NCBI GenBank assembly: GCA_947502885.1 | Contig: CANNBP010000001.1 | Coordinates: 904,310 to 968,309, forward strand | Length of the DNA: 64,000 nt | From: an uncultured Aquimarina sp. | GTDB lineage: Bacteria; Bacteroidota; Bacteroidia; Flavobacteriales; Flavobacteriaceae | Reading direction: 5' to 3' | Shown here: piece after piece, positions 17,395-26,449 of the stretch | Layout of the letters: every line of letters starts with the position of its first letter | How positions within the stretch are numbered: position 1 is the first letter of the stretch | Position numbers and translations under genes: made by a program | The notes under the pieces: generated by a model | Database searches by the model: none | What the model was told of the DNA's origin: nothing | What the model saw: only the letters and a program-made list of their open reading frames with translations

Positions 17395-19596
17395 ATGGAA
17401 ATGGAACAATTCTATTACGATAATAAAATCGTAAAAAAATTCTTATATGCTACAATGCTTTGGGGTATAGTAGGAATGTCGGTTGGCTTATTACTGGCAT
17501 TTCTGTTTTTATTTCCCAACCTAACCGATGGTATCTCTTGGCTTAGTTTTGGTCGATTAAGACCCCTACATACCAATGCGGTTATTTTTGCATTTGTAGG
17601 TAATGCAATTTTTGCCGGAGTTTATTACTCTACACAAAGGTTGTTAAAAACCAGAATGTTTAGTGATGTACTTAGTAATATCAACTTTTGGGCATGGCAA
17701 TTAATTATTGTTGGTGCAGCTATATCCTTACCGTTAGGGTATACAACATCAAAGGAATATGCCGAGTTAGAATGGCCTTTTGATATTGCCATAGCCATTG
17801 TTTGGGTAGCATTTGGATGGAATTTAATTGGTACAATCCTAAAACGAAGACAACGTCATATGTATGTTGCCATATGGTTTTATCTAGCCACTTTTGTAAC
17901 TGTTGCCGTACTGCATATTTTTAATAGTTTAGAATTACCGGTTAGTGCTTTAAAAAGCTATTCGGTATATGCAGGTGTTCAAGATGCATTAGTGCAATGG
18001 TGGTATGGGCATAATGCCGTAGCCTTTTTTCTAACCACTCCATTTTTAGGGTTAATGTATTACTTCATTCCCAAAGCGGCGAATAGACCCATATATTCAT
18101 ATCGATTATCTATAGTACATTTCTGGTCTTTAATCTTTATTTACATTTGGGCCGGTCCACACCACCTACTCTATTCTTCTTTACCCGATTGGGCGCAAAA
18201 TTTAGGAGTTGCATTTTCTATTATGCTAATTGCACCCTCATGGGGAGGTATGATTAACGGATTGTTAACCTTGCGTGGAGCTTGGGACAAAGTACGTACA
18301 GATCCTGTATTAAAATTTATGGTTGTTGCCATTACTGGATATGGTATGGCAACATTTGAAGGGCCTATGCTTTCTTTGAAAAATGTAAATGCTATTGCCC
18401 ATTTTAGCGATTGGATTATTGCTCACGTTCATGTAGGTGCATTGGCCTGGAATGGATTTATGACCTTTGGAATGGCTTATTGGTTAATTCCTAAATTGTT
18501 TAAAACAAAACTATGGTCTACAGGGTTAGCAAATGCACACTTTTGGATTGGAACTCTAGGAATAATTATGTACGCCTTACCTATGTATGTTGCAGGATTT
18601 GTTCAAGCTTCTATGTGGAAACAGTTTAACCCCGACGGAACGTTAACTTATGGTAATTTTCTGGAAACTGTAAACGAAATCATACCTATGTATTGGATGC
18701 GAGCAATCGGAGGTAGTTTATTCATTTTCGGAATGTTTATCATGCTATATAACGTGGTTAAAACCATCAAAAGTGGTAAAACTGTAGAAGATGAACTTGC
18801 AGAAGCTGCTCCTCTTACCAAAGTAACCAAACATAGAACTGTTAAAGAAGGATATCATACATGGTTAGAAAGAAGACCTGTAAAACTTACCATTTTTGCT
18901 ACTATCGCTATTTTAATTGGTGGTGTTGTACAAATAGTCCCTACACTAATGGTAAAATCTAATATCCCAACAATTACCAGTGTAAAACCATATACCCCAC
19001 TTGAATTAGAAGGAAGAGATATTTACATAAGAGAAAGCTGTGTATCCTGTCACTCCCAAATGATTCGACCATTTCGTAGCGAAGTAGAACGTTATGGAGA
19101 GTATTCTAAAGCCGGTGAATATGTATATGATCATCCATTTCTTTGGGGTAGTAAACGTACTGGTCCAGATCTTATGAGAATCGGAGGGAAATATTCTGAT
19201 AATTGGCATCTCAATCATTTCTACGATCCACAAAGTACCTCATCGGGATCTATTATGCCAAGCTACAAATGGTTAATCAAAGACAAACTCGACCGATCGA
19301 ATACCGAAACAAAAATGGAAGCTATGGTAACTCTTGGAGTACCCTATACTCTAGAAGAAATTGCAAGAGCACAACAATCGATGGATGAACAAGCCACATC
19401 TATTGAAAAAAATCTCTATACAGACCCCGACTTTGCTAAAACCTATGAAGCAGATAAAAAATATGCTAAGGATAATGGTCTTGATTTCATCGAGATGAGA
19501 AATAGAGAGGTAGTTGCTTTGATTGCTTATATACAGCGACTAGGAACAGATATCAAAGTTAAAAATGAAAAAAATATAGGTCAAACTAAAGAATAA
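17395..19596 (+). CDS. ccoNO: fused cbb3-type cytochrome c oxidase subunits I and II (CcoN-CcoO)
   Basis: A 733-residue inner-membrane protein joining the catalytic haem-copper subunit CcoN (about 1-480) to the mono-haem cytochrome CcoO (about 510-733). The CcoN part is a polytopic membrane region with His ligands in contexts such as LRPLHTNAV, WWYGHNAVAFF, GPHHLLY and IIAHVHVGALAW. The CcoO part has one anchor helix and the haem c site C549-V-S-C552-H553 in CVSCHSQMIRPF. It reduces O2 to water at low oxygen and pumps protons. The fusion is known from Bacteroidota. The start overlaps no other gene, and ccoQ begins 5 bp downstream. Confidence 0.93.
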   Translation: MEMEQFYYDNKIVKKFLYATMLWGIVGMSVGLLLAFLFLFPNLTDGISWLSFGRLRPLHTNAVIFAFVGNAIFAGVYYSTQRLLKTRMFSDVLSNINFWAWQLIIVGAAISLPLGYTTSKEYAELEWPFDIAIAIVWVAFGWNLIGTILKRRQRHMYVAIWFYLATFVTVAVLHIFNSLELPVSALKSYSVYAGVQDALVQWWYGHNAVAFFLTTPFLGLMYYFIPKAANRPIYSYRLSIVHFWSLIFIYIWAGPHHLLYSSLPDWAQNLGVAFSIMLIAPSWGGMINGLLTLRGAWDKVRTDPVLKFMVVAITGYGMATFEGPMLSLKNVNAIAHFSDWIIAHVHVGALAWNGFMTFGMAYWLIPKLFKTKLWSTGLANAHFWIGTLGIIMYALPMYVAGFVQASMWKQFNPDGTLTYGNFLETVNEIIPMYWMRAIGGSLFIFGMFIMLYNVVKTIKSGKTVEDELAEAAPLTKVTKHRTVKEGYHTWLERRPVKLTIFATIAILIGGVVQIVPTLMVKSNIPTITSVKPYTPLELEGRDIYIRESCVSCHSQMIRPFRSEVERYGEYSKAGEYVYDHPFLWGSKRTGPDLMRIGGKYSDNWHLNHFYDPQSTSSGSIMPSYKWLIKDKLDRSNTETKMEAMVTLGVPYTLEEIARAQQSMDEQATSIEKNLYTDPDFAKTYEADKKYAKDNGLDFIEMRNREVVALIAYIQRLGTDIKVKNEKNIGQTKE

Positions 19597-19600
19597 AAAC

Positions 19601-19786
19601 ATGCTAAAATTTGTAAAAGGTCACATGGAAAGTATAGAAGGGATTGAGATCTATCCGATGATATCGCTTCTAATCTTTTTTATATTCTTTACCGCCTTAT
19701 TTTGGTGGGTAGGTACGGCAAAAAAAGAACATATCAAAGAAGTAAGTCAAATCCCTTTAGAAACTGAAAACGAAATAGAACTATGA
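19601..19786 (+). CDS. ccoQ: cbb3-type oxidase CcoQ-like subunit
   Basis: A 61-residue single-helix membrane protein (helix about 20-38, MISLLIFFIFFTALFWWVG) with a charged C-terminus. Size, helix position and place between ccoNO and ccoP identify it as the CcoQ/FixQ subunit, which stabilises the complex. Its end overlaps the ccoP start by 4 bp. Confidence 0.8.
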   Translation: MLKFVKGHMESIEGIEIYPMISLLIFFIFFTALFWWVGTAKKEHIKEVSQIPLETENEIEL

Positions 19787-20739
19787 GAAGTACAACATCA
19801 TATATAAGAGTTCTTGTCTTTTTAATAATTGCATATGTATTAATAGAATTAACTGTAAAACCTGGTGATCAATCTGTATTTATGACAGAACCATTGGCCT
19901 GGTTAGGCCTAGGTATGGCATTATTATTTGCGATCATAGCAGAAATTTGCATTGCTGCTTTAAAAAATGTCTTATTCTTATCTCTGAAACCAGAAGCTCA
20001 AAAACGATATTTAACTACCCAAAAATTAAAAAAGGACAACCAACTTAGATGGATTAAAAATATCTATTTAAAACTATTAGATACTAAGCCTCTAGAAGAA
20101 GAAGAAGAAATCATTCTTGATCATAACTATGATGGCATTAAAGAGTTAGACAACAATTTACCACCTTGGTGGGTATATGGTTTTTATGCAACTATCTTAT
20201 TTGGAATTATTTATTTAGTAAGATTTCATGTTTTTAATGAATATACTCAAGCAGAGGAATACGAAACCGAAGTAGCCGAAGCCAAAATTGCTATCGAAGC
20301 GTACAAAAAAACAGCTAAAAATCTTGTAGATATTAATACTGTAACCCTGCTTACAGATGCCGCAGATATCAATGTAGGAAAAGCAGTATTCACAACCAAT
20401 TGTGTGGCTTGTCATAAGGCCGATGGCGGAGGTGGTATTGGCCCAAATCTAACTGATGAATATTGGATTTTAGGAGGAGGTATAAAAAATGTGTTTAAAA
20501 CTATTTCTGAAGGAGGAAGAGACGGAAAAGGAATGGTAGCATGGAAACAAACCCTAAAACCTATAGAAATGGCCCAAGTAGCAAGTTATGTGATCACCTT
20601 AGGAGGCACAACACCTGCCGAACCCAAAGAAGTTCAAGGAGAATTATGGGTCGACCCTGATGTTCAAAAAGAAAAAAACTCTACAGAAGAAAAAATACCG
20701 AAAACGAATACTGATTCGACAACAGTAGCCATAAATTAA
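19783..20739 (+). CDS. ccoP: cbb3-type cytochrome c oxidase subunit III (CcoP), single-haem form
   Basis: A 318-residue membrane-anchored cytochrome c that feeds electrons to CcoNO. Two N-terminal helices (about 7-25 and 38-65) and a third near 130-145 (PPWWVYGFYATILFGIIYL, the CcoP N-terminal domain signature) precede the cytochrome domain. Only one haem site is visible, C207-V-A-C210-H211. Proteobacterial CcoP has two, so this is the one-haem version. A Glu/Lys/Thr-rich C-terminal tail follows. It is co-transcribed with ccoNOQ. Confidence 0.9.
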   Translation: MRSTTSYIRVLVFLIIAYVLIELTVKPGDQSVFMTEPLAWLGLGMALLFAIIAEICIAALKNVLFLSLKPEAQKRYLTTQKLKKDNQLRWIKNIYLKLLDTKPLEEEEEIILDHNYDGIKELDNNLPPWWVYGFYATILFGIIYLVRFHVFNEYTQAEEYETEVAEAKIAIEAYKKTAKNLVDINTVTLLTDAADINVGKAVFTTNCVACHKADGGGGIGPNLTDEYWILGGGIKNVFKTISEGGRDGKGMVAWKQTLKPIEMAQVASYVITLGGTTPAEPKEVQGELWVDPDVQKEKNSTEEKIPKTNTDSTTVAIN

Positions 20740-20749
20740 AAAAACACCA

Positions 20750-22171
20750 TTGGAAACGCCAGAAAACGAAAAATTTAGAGATTCTATCGGAACCATCAAT
20801 GAAGAAGGAAAACGTGCTTGGGTGTACCCTAAAAAACCTAATGGTAAATTCTATATCTATCGCAAATGGGTAAGCTATGGATTATTGCTTTTTTTATTTT
20901 CGGCTCCTTTTATCAAAATTAACGGAAACCAATTTCTACTCTTTAATGTTTTAGAACGACGTTTTACCATTTTTGGAGCCCCATTTTGGCCACAAGATTT
21001 TCACCTTTTTGTGATTTCAATGATCATCGGTGTAATTTTTGTTACTCTTTTTACTGTTGCCTTCGGAAGGCTTTTTTGCGGTTGGGTTTGCCCCCAAACC
21101 ATTTTTATGGAAATGGTATTTAGAAGAATCGAATATTGGATCGAAGGTGATCGAGGAAAACAAATTCGTTTGGATAAACAACCTTGGAATAGTGAGAAAA
21201 TAAGAAAACGAAGTCTAAAATGGTTTATCTTTTTTATTATTTCTTTTTTGATTGCCAATGTATTTCTAGCCTACTTAATAGGTAGTGATCAATTGGTAGG
21301 TTATATCATTGATGGCCCCTCTCAGCATATCAATACATTAGTATCATTACTCATTTTTACGGCAGTTTTCTATTTTGTGTTTGCATGGTTTAGAGAACAG
21401 GTATGTATAATTGCATGTCCATATGGGCGTTTACAAGGTGTTTTATTAGATTCTAAATCTATTGTTGTCGCATACGATTATAAACGAGGAGAAAAAGAAC
21501 AAGGAAGAGCCAAGTTTAAGAAAAACGAAAACCGAACCGCCACTGGCAAAGGAGATTGTATTGATTGTGCTCAATGTGTTCATGTCTGCCCTACCGGTAT
21601 TGATATACGCAACGGTACGCAATTAGAATGTGTCAATTGTACAGCCTGTATCGATGCTTGTGATCATATGATGGAAAGTGTAAATCTACCCAAAGGTTTA
21701 ATAAGATATGCTAGCGAGGATAATATTGCTAAAAAAGAAAAATTCAAATTTAGCCCCAGACTTAAAGGATATAGTGCTGTACTTATAATTCTTACAGGTG
21801 TTTTTTTAGGCATGTCATTTTTAAGAAATGATATCGAAGCGACCATATTACGGTTACCAGGACAGTTATATGAACGAAAAGAAGGTAATATAATCAGTAA
21901 TGTCTATACCTATAAATTGGTTAATAAAACTACGGCAGACATTAAAGATGTACATTTTGAATTGCTATCACATAACGGAAAAATAGAGTTGGTAACACAT
22001 CAAAATTTCACAATTTCTGAACAGGGTCTTGCCGAGGGTACATTATTTATAGAAATCAATAACGCTGCTTTAAAAGGAGATAAAGATCGTTTAAAAATAG
22101 GAGTTTATAGTAGTAATAAATTAATCGAAACAACTACAACTGCCTTCTTAGGGCCTAGAAGTTATAAATAA
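20750..22171 (+). CDS. ccoG: cbb3 oxidase accessory Fe-S protein CcoG (RdxA/FixG)
   Basis: A 473-residue polytopic membrane protein with two 4Fe-4S ferredoxin motifs, CIDCAQCVHVCPTGID and CVNCTACIDACDHMM (about 264-310). The N-terminal helices include the NosR/NapH-like GRLFCGWVCPQTIFMEM. A C-terminal immunoglobulin-like domain (DUF4405/FixG_C type) begins near 365. CcoG has been shown in proteobacteria to act as a cupric reductase supplying Cu(I) to cbb3 assembly. The only suitable initiator is TTG at 20750, 10 bp after the ccoP stop. Confidence 0.9.
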   Translation: METPENEKFRDSIGTINEEGKRAWVYPKKPNGKFYIYRKWVSYGLLLFLFSAPFIKINGNQFLLFNVLERRFTIFGAPFWPQDFHLFVISMIIGVIFVTLFTVAFGRLFCGWVCPQTIFMEMVFRRIEYWIEGDRGKQIRLDKQPWNSEKIRKRSLKWFIFFIISFLIANVFLAYLIGSDQLVGYIIDGPSQHINTLVSLLIFTAVFYFVFAWFREQVCIIACPYGRLQGVLLDSKSIVVAYDYKRGEKEQGRAKFKKNENRTATGKGDCIDCAQCVHVCPTGIDIRNGTQLECVNCTACIDACDHMMESVNLPKGLIRYASEDNIAKKEKFKFSPRLKGYSAVLIILTGVFLGMSFLRNDIEATILRLPGQLYERKEGNIISNVYTYKLVNKTTADIKDVHFELLSHNGKIELVTHQNFTISEQGLAEGTLFIEINNAALKGDKDRLKIGVYSSNKLIETTTTAFLGPRSYK

Positions 22172-22182
22172 AACTAAAAGTT

Positions 22183-22629
22183 ATGAAAATAAATTGGGGA
22201 ACAAGTATCGTATTGGTTTTTATAGGGTTTATCTCATTTATTCTATACTTCGTTGTAAAAATGAATAGTAATAAAAACCTTGAACACGATTTGGTTACTA
22301 AAGAATATTATAAGGAAGAACTCGCTTTTCAAAATGAGATTGATGCAGAAAATAATTCTAAAAGTTTAAAACAGGACATTACTTTGGATAAGAATGAAGA
22401 AGGTTTGGTAATCACTTTTCCAAATGATAAAGATTATCAAAAGATTTCTGGCACCGTTTCATTGTATAGACCGTCTAATAAAAGATTGGATTTTGAAATT
22501 CCGATTATGCTATCCAATTCTACATTAATTATTAGAGATGATGTTCTATTAGAAGGGCGATGGAATATCTCTATTCATTGGCAATATGACATCACTAAGT
22601 ATCTTTTTAAAAAATCAATAACATATTAG
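22183..22629 (+). CDS. ccoH: FixH family protein (CcoH)
   Basis: A 148-residue protein with one N-terminal helix (about 6-27, SIVLVFIGFISFILYFVVKM) and a periplasmic beta-rich domain containing the FixH-type LVTKEYYKEELAFQNEIDAE. CcoH/FixH contacts the oxidase during assembly. It lies 11 bp after ccoG, and its TAG stop is directly joined to the ATG of the next gene. Confidence 0.87.
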   Translation: MKINWGTSIVLVFIGFISFILYFVVKMNSNKNLEHDLVTKEYYKEELAFQNEIDAENNSKSLKQDITLDKNEEGLVITFPNDKDYQKISGTVSLYRPSNKRLDFEIPIMLSNSTLIIRDDVLLEGRWNISIHWQYDITKYLFKKSITY

Positions 22630-23331
22630 ATGCTAATTTCTGCTTTTATATTAGGGCTATTAGGTAGTTTTCATTGCATAGGCATGTGTGGTCCTATTGC
22701 ATTTATGCTTCCAGTGGGGCAATCTACCCCTACCCAAAAGTTTTTCAAGGTATTTCTATATCATTTTGGACGTTTATTTGCCTATAGCATCATTGGATTA
22801 CTTTTTGGAATTCTAGGAAAAAGTTTGAATATCTTTGGTTTACAGCAAAAGCTATCTATCCTCATTGGTATAATAATGATCATTCTCGTTCTTATACCAT
22901 ACTCTACTCTTTCAAAATACAATTTTTCTAACCCCATATACAAACTCATTACTCAAGTTAAACATAACTTAGGTCTTGCTTTACAAAAGAAAACACCAGA
23001 TACTTTTCTTTCTATAGGTTTTCTAAATGGATTTTTACCTTGTGGATTGGTTTACATGGCGGTGTTTGGAGCTATTGCATCTGGTCATATCCTTAAGGCT
23101 AGTTTATATATGTTACTCTTTGGGTTGGGTACAATACCATTAATGACTGTAACAATATATACCAAAGATTTTATAACACAGAACATGCGTTTACGTATTC
23201 AAAAAATAATACCAGTATTGGTTATCTTAATCGGTATACTATTCATCATTAGAGGTATGGGTTTAGGGATCCCATACCTTTCTCCAAAGCCTGTAACAGA
23301 ATTGGTATCGACAAGTTTTGAATGCCATTGA
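22630..23331 (+). CDS. sulfite exporter TauE/SafE family membrane protein (cbb3-linked subtype)
   Basis: A 233-residue protein with about six membrane helices. The start FILGLLGSFHCIGMCGPIAF and the internal FLNGFLPCGLVYMAVFG are the two half-repeats typical of the short SafE-like proteins found at the end of cbb3 clusters. The paired H-x3-M-C and P-C-G residues suggest metal (copper) handling, but this is inference. It closes the operon; a hairpin follows. Confidence 0.8.
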   Translation: MLISAFILGLLGSFHCIGMCGPIAFMLPVGQSTPTQKFFKVFLYHFGRLFAYSIIGLLFGILGKSLNIFGLQQKLSILIGIIMIILVLIPYSTLSKYNFSNPIYKLITQVKHNLGLALQKKTPDTFLSIGFLNGFLPCGLVYMAVFGAIASGHILKASLYMLLFGLGTIPLMTVTIYTKDFITQNMRLRIQKIIPVLVILIGILFIIRGMGLGIPYLSPKPVTELVSTSFECH

Positions 23332-23337
23332 TGTTTA

Positions 23338-23377
23338 TTTCGTCCTAAAACATAAGTAGGCATATTTTAAGACGAAA
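23338..23377. terminator. terminator hairpin closing the cbb3 operon
   Basis: TTTCGTCCTAAAA (23338-23350) pairs with TTTTAAGACGAAA (23365-23377) with a single imperfect position. It lies 7 bp after the SafE-like stop, between convergent genes. Confidence 0.6.
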
Positions 23378-23422
23378 CACCCTAACCGTCATTTACAACA
23401 ACAATCAAATACTATTCTATTT

Positions 23423-23839
23423 TTAATCCCATTTAAAACTCTTGGACAATGCATATTTTCCAGCTCCCATGAAAAAAATAACTATAGCCCCAAATAAATA
23501 TAAACCTTGTAGTTCTATACCCCATCCTCCAAATTGATTTAGAGTAAAAACATCAGACGTATGTGCCATCAAAATTGCTACCAACATATTAATCCCCAAA
23601 ATTAAACCTGCTAATCGAGCTCTAAAACCTATAATTATAAAGACCGGAGCAATGATTTCGCCTATAAAAACAGCATATGCTATGGTCTCTGGAAGCCCCA
23701 AACCGCTCAACAAACTTTTGATAAACGAATAATTGGATCGTAAATTCGCTATACCATGTAATATAATAAGTACCCCTATACTTAATCGTTGTATTAGTAA
23801 TCCTGTTTCTTTGTTTTGAATTTCTTCTAAAGTTTTCAT
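23423..23839 (-). CDS. DoxX family membrane protein
   Basis: A 138-residue protein with four membrane helices. LIQRLSIGVLIILHGIANL at the start and ETIAYAVFIGEIIAPVFIIIG in the middle are typical of DoxX (DoxD-like) proteins. Members have been linked to redox and oxidative-stress handling, but no activity is established for this subtype. A CRP/FNR-type box is about 85 bp upstream, placing it with the low-oxygen genes. Confidence 0.82.
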   Translation of the reverse strand: MKTLEEIQNKETGLLIQRLSIGVLIILHGIANLRSNYSFIKSLLSGLGLPETIAYAVFIGEIIAPVFIIIGFRARLAGLILGINMLVAILMAHTSDVFTLNQFGGWGIELQGLYLFGAIVIFFMGAGKYALSKSFKWD

Positions 23840-23891
23840 GTGTTCTATTTTTTGAAATTATAATGATGTAAAATTCACTAAACTTCAAATT

Positions 23892-23934
23892 AGACCATAG
23901 GACTATAGTCACTATTAATTTGTGACAAATATCA
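23892..23934 (-). promoter_or_regulatory. CRP/FNR-type box upstream of doxX, weak -7 element
   Basis: TGATATTTGTCA on the minus strand (23923-23934) fits the shared box. At the standard 23-bp spacing lies TATGGTCT (23892-23899), which keeps only the TA of the consensus. The box is clear, but the promoter assignment is weaker than at the other genes. Confidence 0.5.
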
Positions 23935-24078
23935 CTTGTTACAAATGACCTGTATGCCAACATACCCCTACTCATCAGCTTTTGGATAAACTATATAGAT
24001 CATCTTTTATTCATCCATAAGAGGGTTATACTGTAACAGATATAATTAATTGTTCTTTTTATATTAAGAGGCACAACT

Positions 24079-24243
24079 ATGTTTGGTTATCTTATTCAAA
24101 TAAAAAAACCAAAATCAGATATCACACGTATTAAACAAAGTGAAATGGTAAAAGGATATGACAAAATCAGCATCACTATACATTCTAAAGAAACCAATGA
24201 ACTGGGAAAAGGCGAATATTTTGTAAAGCGTATCGGAAACTAA
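24079..24243 (+). CDS. possible small protein (54 residues)
   Basis: ATG at 24079, preceded by AAGAGG 6 bp upstream, opens a 54-residue frame starting MFGYLIQIKKPKSDITRIK and ending EYFVKRIGN. It is rich in Lys, Ile and Ser and has no membrane segment. I recognise no family. The purine-rich upstream sequence and balanced composition favour a real gene; the short length leaves doubt. Confidence 0.42.
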   Translation: MFGYLIQIKKPKSDITRIKQSEMVKGYDKISITIHSKETNELGKGEYFVKRIGN

Positions 24244-24356
24244 AAGCGTTATACAACATTGTAAAAATTCGCTATCCAGTTTTTACGAGTTATAGTCAGT
24301 AAAACATCACATAAAATCTTATAAAAAAGGTTTATGAATCAAAGACCTAAAAAATT

Positions 24357-24382
24357 AAAAGAGTGCTTTTTAGCACTCTTTT
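24357..24382. terminator. bidirectional terminator hairpin
   Basis: AAAAGAGTGC and GCACTCTTTT form a perfect 10-bp stem with a 6-nt loop and A/T tracts on both sides. It lies between the two small convergent frames at 24079-24243 and 24417-24551, which supports both being transcribed. Confidence 0.75.
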
Positions 24383-24416
24383 GATTCGATAATTCTAATA
24401 TATGTTTCTACTATAT

Positions 24417-24551
24417 TTAAGCCTGTAGCTTATGATGTGTTCCAAATCTTATTTCTCTCATTTTGGCATCTATATATTGTTTCCAATCTTCAAGGTTATC
24501 CGTTTTCCTTTTAGGAATATATGAGCTTTTTAATAGTAATTTAGTTTTCAT
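24417..24551 (-). CDS. possible small basic protein (44 residues)
   Basis: ATG at 24551 opens a 44-residue minus-strand frame starting MKTKLLLKSSYIPKRKTDN, followed by LEDWKQYIDAKMREIRFG. It is basic and has no signal or membrane helix. A terminator follows 34 bp after the stop. I do not recognise it. Short proteins beginning this way occur in flavobacteria as far as I recall, but I cannot confirm homology. Confidence 0.45.
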   Translation of the reverse strand: MKTKLLLKSSYIPKRKTDNLEDWKQYIDAKMREIRFGTHHKLQA

Positions 24552-24941
24552 AAAAGATTTTTTAGTTAATATTTCCCCTTTTACAAGATACTATACCAAT
24601 CATGATGCCAAATTTTATTAATCTATAGGAAACAAACTAATAAAAGCATGATCAGAAAATCATTTTTAAGAAATCATACATGTTCAATTTATATTTTTTT
24701 ACTGTAATTTCTATTGTTTTTGTCTCAACCATGTTTTCTAATAATTTATAGTATCTCACATAAACTTTTATTACTTACCACTTACTATTGACTTAAAATA
24801 TTCTAATTAATATAATTGTTAGTTAAAGATCATAGTATAACTATAATAAAATTCACGTTAACTAAATGAAATACCTTGTTTACTCATTCATAGTATGATG
24901 AATAAAGTAATAGTCATAGTTTTAACAAAAAAAGAATAACT
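24552..24941. other. A+T-rich intergenic region with no gene seen
   Basis: About 390 bp without a convincing reading frame, RNA gene or inverted repeat on either strand. It should contain the promoters of the 44-aa frame (leftward) and of the rhodanese gene (rightward), but no clear TAnnTTTG element stood out and no CRP/FNR-type box is present. Confidence 0.4.
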
Positions 24942-25529
24942 ATGAACAAGCATGTATTAATACTATTCCTTTTAATAGGATCTGGACAAGCCTTTAGTCA
25001 AGAAAAATCCCAAAATGATTACCCTAAGTCCTTAGCCAACTATAGCGACTTTAAAAATTTAGTACAAGAAGTTGAAAACTACAGAAAAAAAAGGCTCATT
25101 AATCTGGAAACTTTTCTAAAAATGAGTAAAGAAAAAAAAGTAGTTATTCTAGATACTCGTTCTGCCTTAAGATATCAAAGAAAACACTTAAAAGGTGCCA
25201 TACATTTAAATTTCTCAGACTTTACGCAAGAGAATTTATGGGAGTTAATTCCTGATCCAAATACAAAAATTTTGATTTATTGTAATAACAATTTTAATGA
25301 TGACCAAATTAATTTTACAACAAAAATTGTAAAACCAAGCAAGAAGGATAGAAGTTTAGCTACAAAAACTGAAACATTGGTCAATAGAAAATTTATAACA
25401 TTAGCTCTAAATATTCCAACATTTATCAATCTATATGGGTATGGATATAAAAATGTTTATGAATTAGATGAACTAGTAAACGTTAATGATTCAAGGCTAG
25501 AATTTGAAGGTAGCGAAGTAAACCAATAA
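24942..25529 (+). CDS. secreted rhodanese-like domain protein
   Basis: A 195-residue protein with a cleavable signal peptide (about 1-20, ending AFSQ). The rhodanese domain spans 55-190: VVILDTRSALRYQRKHLKGAIH holds the family's D-x-R strand, and IYCNNNFND places the active-site Cys at 114. The long insertion after the active loop (about 118-155) is unusual. It may handle sulfane sulfur in the periplasm. It appears to be a single-gene unit. Confidence 0.75.
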   Translation: MNKHVLILFLLIGSGQAFSQEKSQNDYPKSLANYSDFKNLVQEVENYRKKRLINLETFLKMSKEKKVVILDTRSALRYQRKHLKGAIHLNFSDFTQENLWELIPDPNTKILIYCNNNFNDDQINFTTKIVKPSKKDRSLATKTETLVNRKFITLALNIPTFINLYGYGYKNVYELDELVNVNDSRLEFEGSEVNQ

Positions 25530-25630
25530 GAGGTAACAACAGTGTTTTATACAAGTTTTGGTACTTAAACAAGAGTTAGCTACTTTTAATCCCACTATAA
25601 AATGAAATATTCAAATTATTAATTAAAGGA

Positions 25631-26368
25631 ATGATTAAAATTCTTACGATAACCACGCTATTCTGTATGTCGATTGCATATACTCAAAAAGTTGAAATTG
25701 ATACCTTGAGATTCAATGAAAATAAAGAATATAGAAGTATTAGTTCTGGTAAAATTAACTTTCCAATTGTAAGAACGGGAAGTAAGAAAGTTGATTCAAT
25801 TATCAACTTTGATTTAAAAAATGAAATCACCTCTAATGAGTATGCAGACTCATCTATAGAATCAACTTTATTACAATGGACAGAAAGCATAATTAATTCT
25901 CTCGATTTTAAAATAACGTATAATGACAACGGGATCTTATCTCTTAATATTACTACAGAAGGTTGCGGTTCGTACTGTACATACATGACAAATTATTTTA
26001 ACTATTCAACAATAACCGGAAAACCAATTGATATTTCAGAAATAATAGATACCACAGGAGCATTTAAGACCTTGGTCTATCAAGATAAAAAAGCGCAATT
26101 CGAGCAAAGTAAAAAAGATTTGAAAGAAATGCGTAACAACCCAGAATTAGAAGTCGATCAAACAATATATGAATTGGCATTAGAGTATTATTTAAACTGC
26201 GAAAACTCTTTTGATTTCAAAACTTTTGCATTATATCCCAATCAATTAGAAATTATTCAACCTTGTTCTCTCCCAAATGCAATTAAAAATCTAACACCAA
26301 TACTTAGTTTTAAGTATGATAATTCTATTATTAAAAACTATTTAAAGATTAAAAACTTACTAGACTAA
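25631..26368 (+). CDS. secreted protein of unknown function
   Basis: A 245-residue protein with a signal peptide (about 1-18, ending AYTQ). The rest alternates strands and helices. It contains LNITTEGCGSYCTYMTNYFN (two close cysteines) and STITGKPIDISEIID, which faintly resembles DUF3298/RsiV-like extracellular domains. I do not assign a function. Confidence 0.6.
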   Translation: MIKILTITTLFCMSIAYTQKVEIDTLRFNENKEYRSISSGKINFPIVRTGSKKVDSIINFDLKNEITSNEYADSSIESTLLQWTESIINSLDFKITYNDNGILSLNITTEGCGSYCTYMTNYFNYSTITGKPIDISEIIDTTGAFKTLVYQDKKAQFEQSKKDLKEMRNNPELEVDQTIYELALEYYLNCENSFDFKTFALYPNQLEIIQPCSLPNAIKNLTPILSFKYDNSIIKNYLKIKNLLD

Positions 26369-26386
26369 GGTACTATTCGGGTTAAC

Positions 26387-26402
26387 TTGATTTATAAATC
26401 AA
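26387..26402. repeat. 16-bp perfect palindrome
   Basis: TTGATTTATAAATCAA is fully self-complementary. It lies 19 bp after the preceding stop and about 48 bp before the next start. Its half-sites are TTGAT/ATCAA but with a 6-bp gap, unlike the 4-bp gap of the regulon box. It could be an operator or a small hairpin. Confidence 0.35.
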
Positions 26403-26449
26403 AGTCATTTTGTTAGTTTAATAACATATCTTATAAAAAAATACAATCA

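Noticed and set aside
25631..26368. Secreted protein as an RsiV anti-sigma factor
   Set aside because: Similarity to DUF3298-like domains is faint, there is no membrane helix or anti-sigma domain, and no sigma factor gene is adjacent.
26387..26402. TTGATTTATAAATCAA as another regulon box
   Set aside because: The gap between half-sites is 6 bp instead of 4, and no TAnnTTTG lies 23 bp downstream toward the SUKH-like gene.
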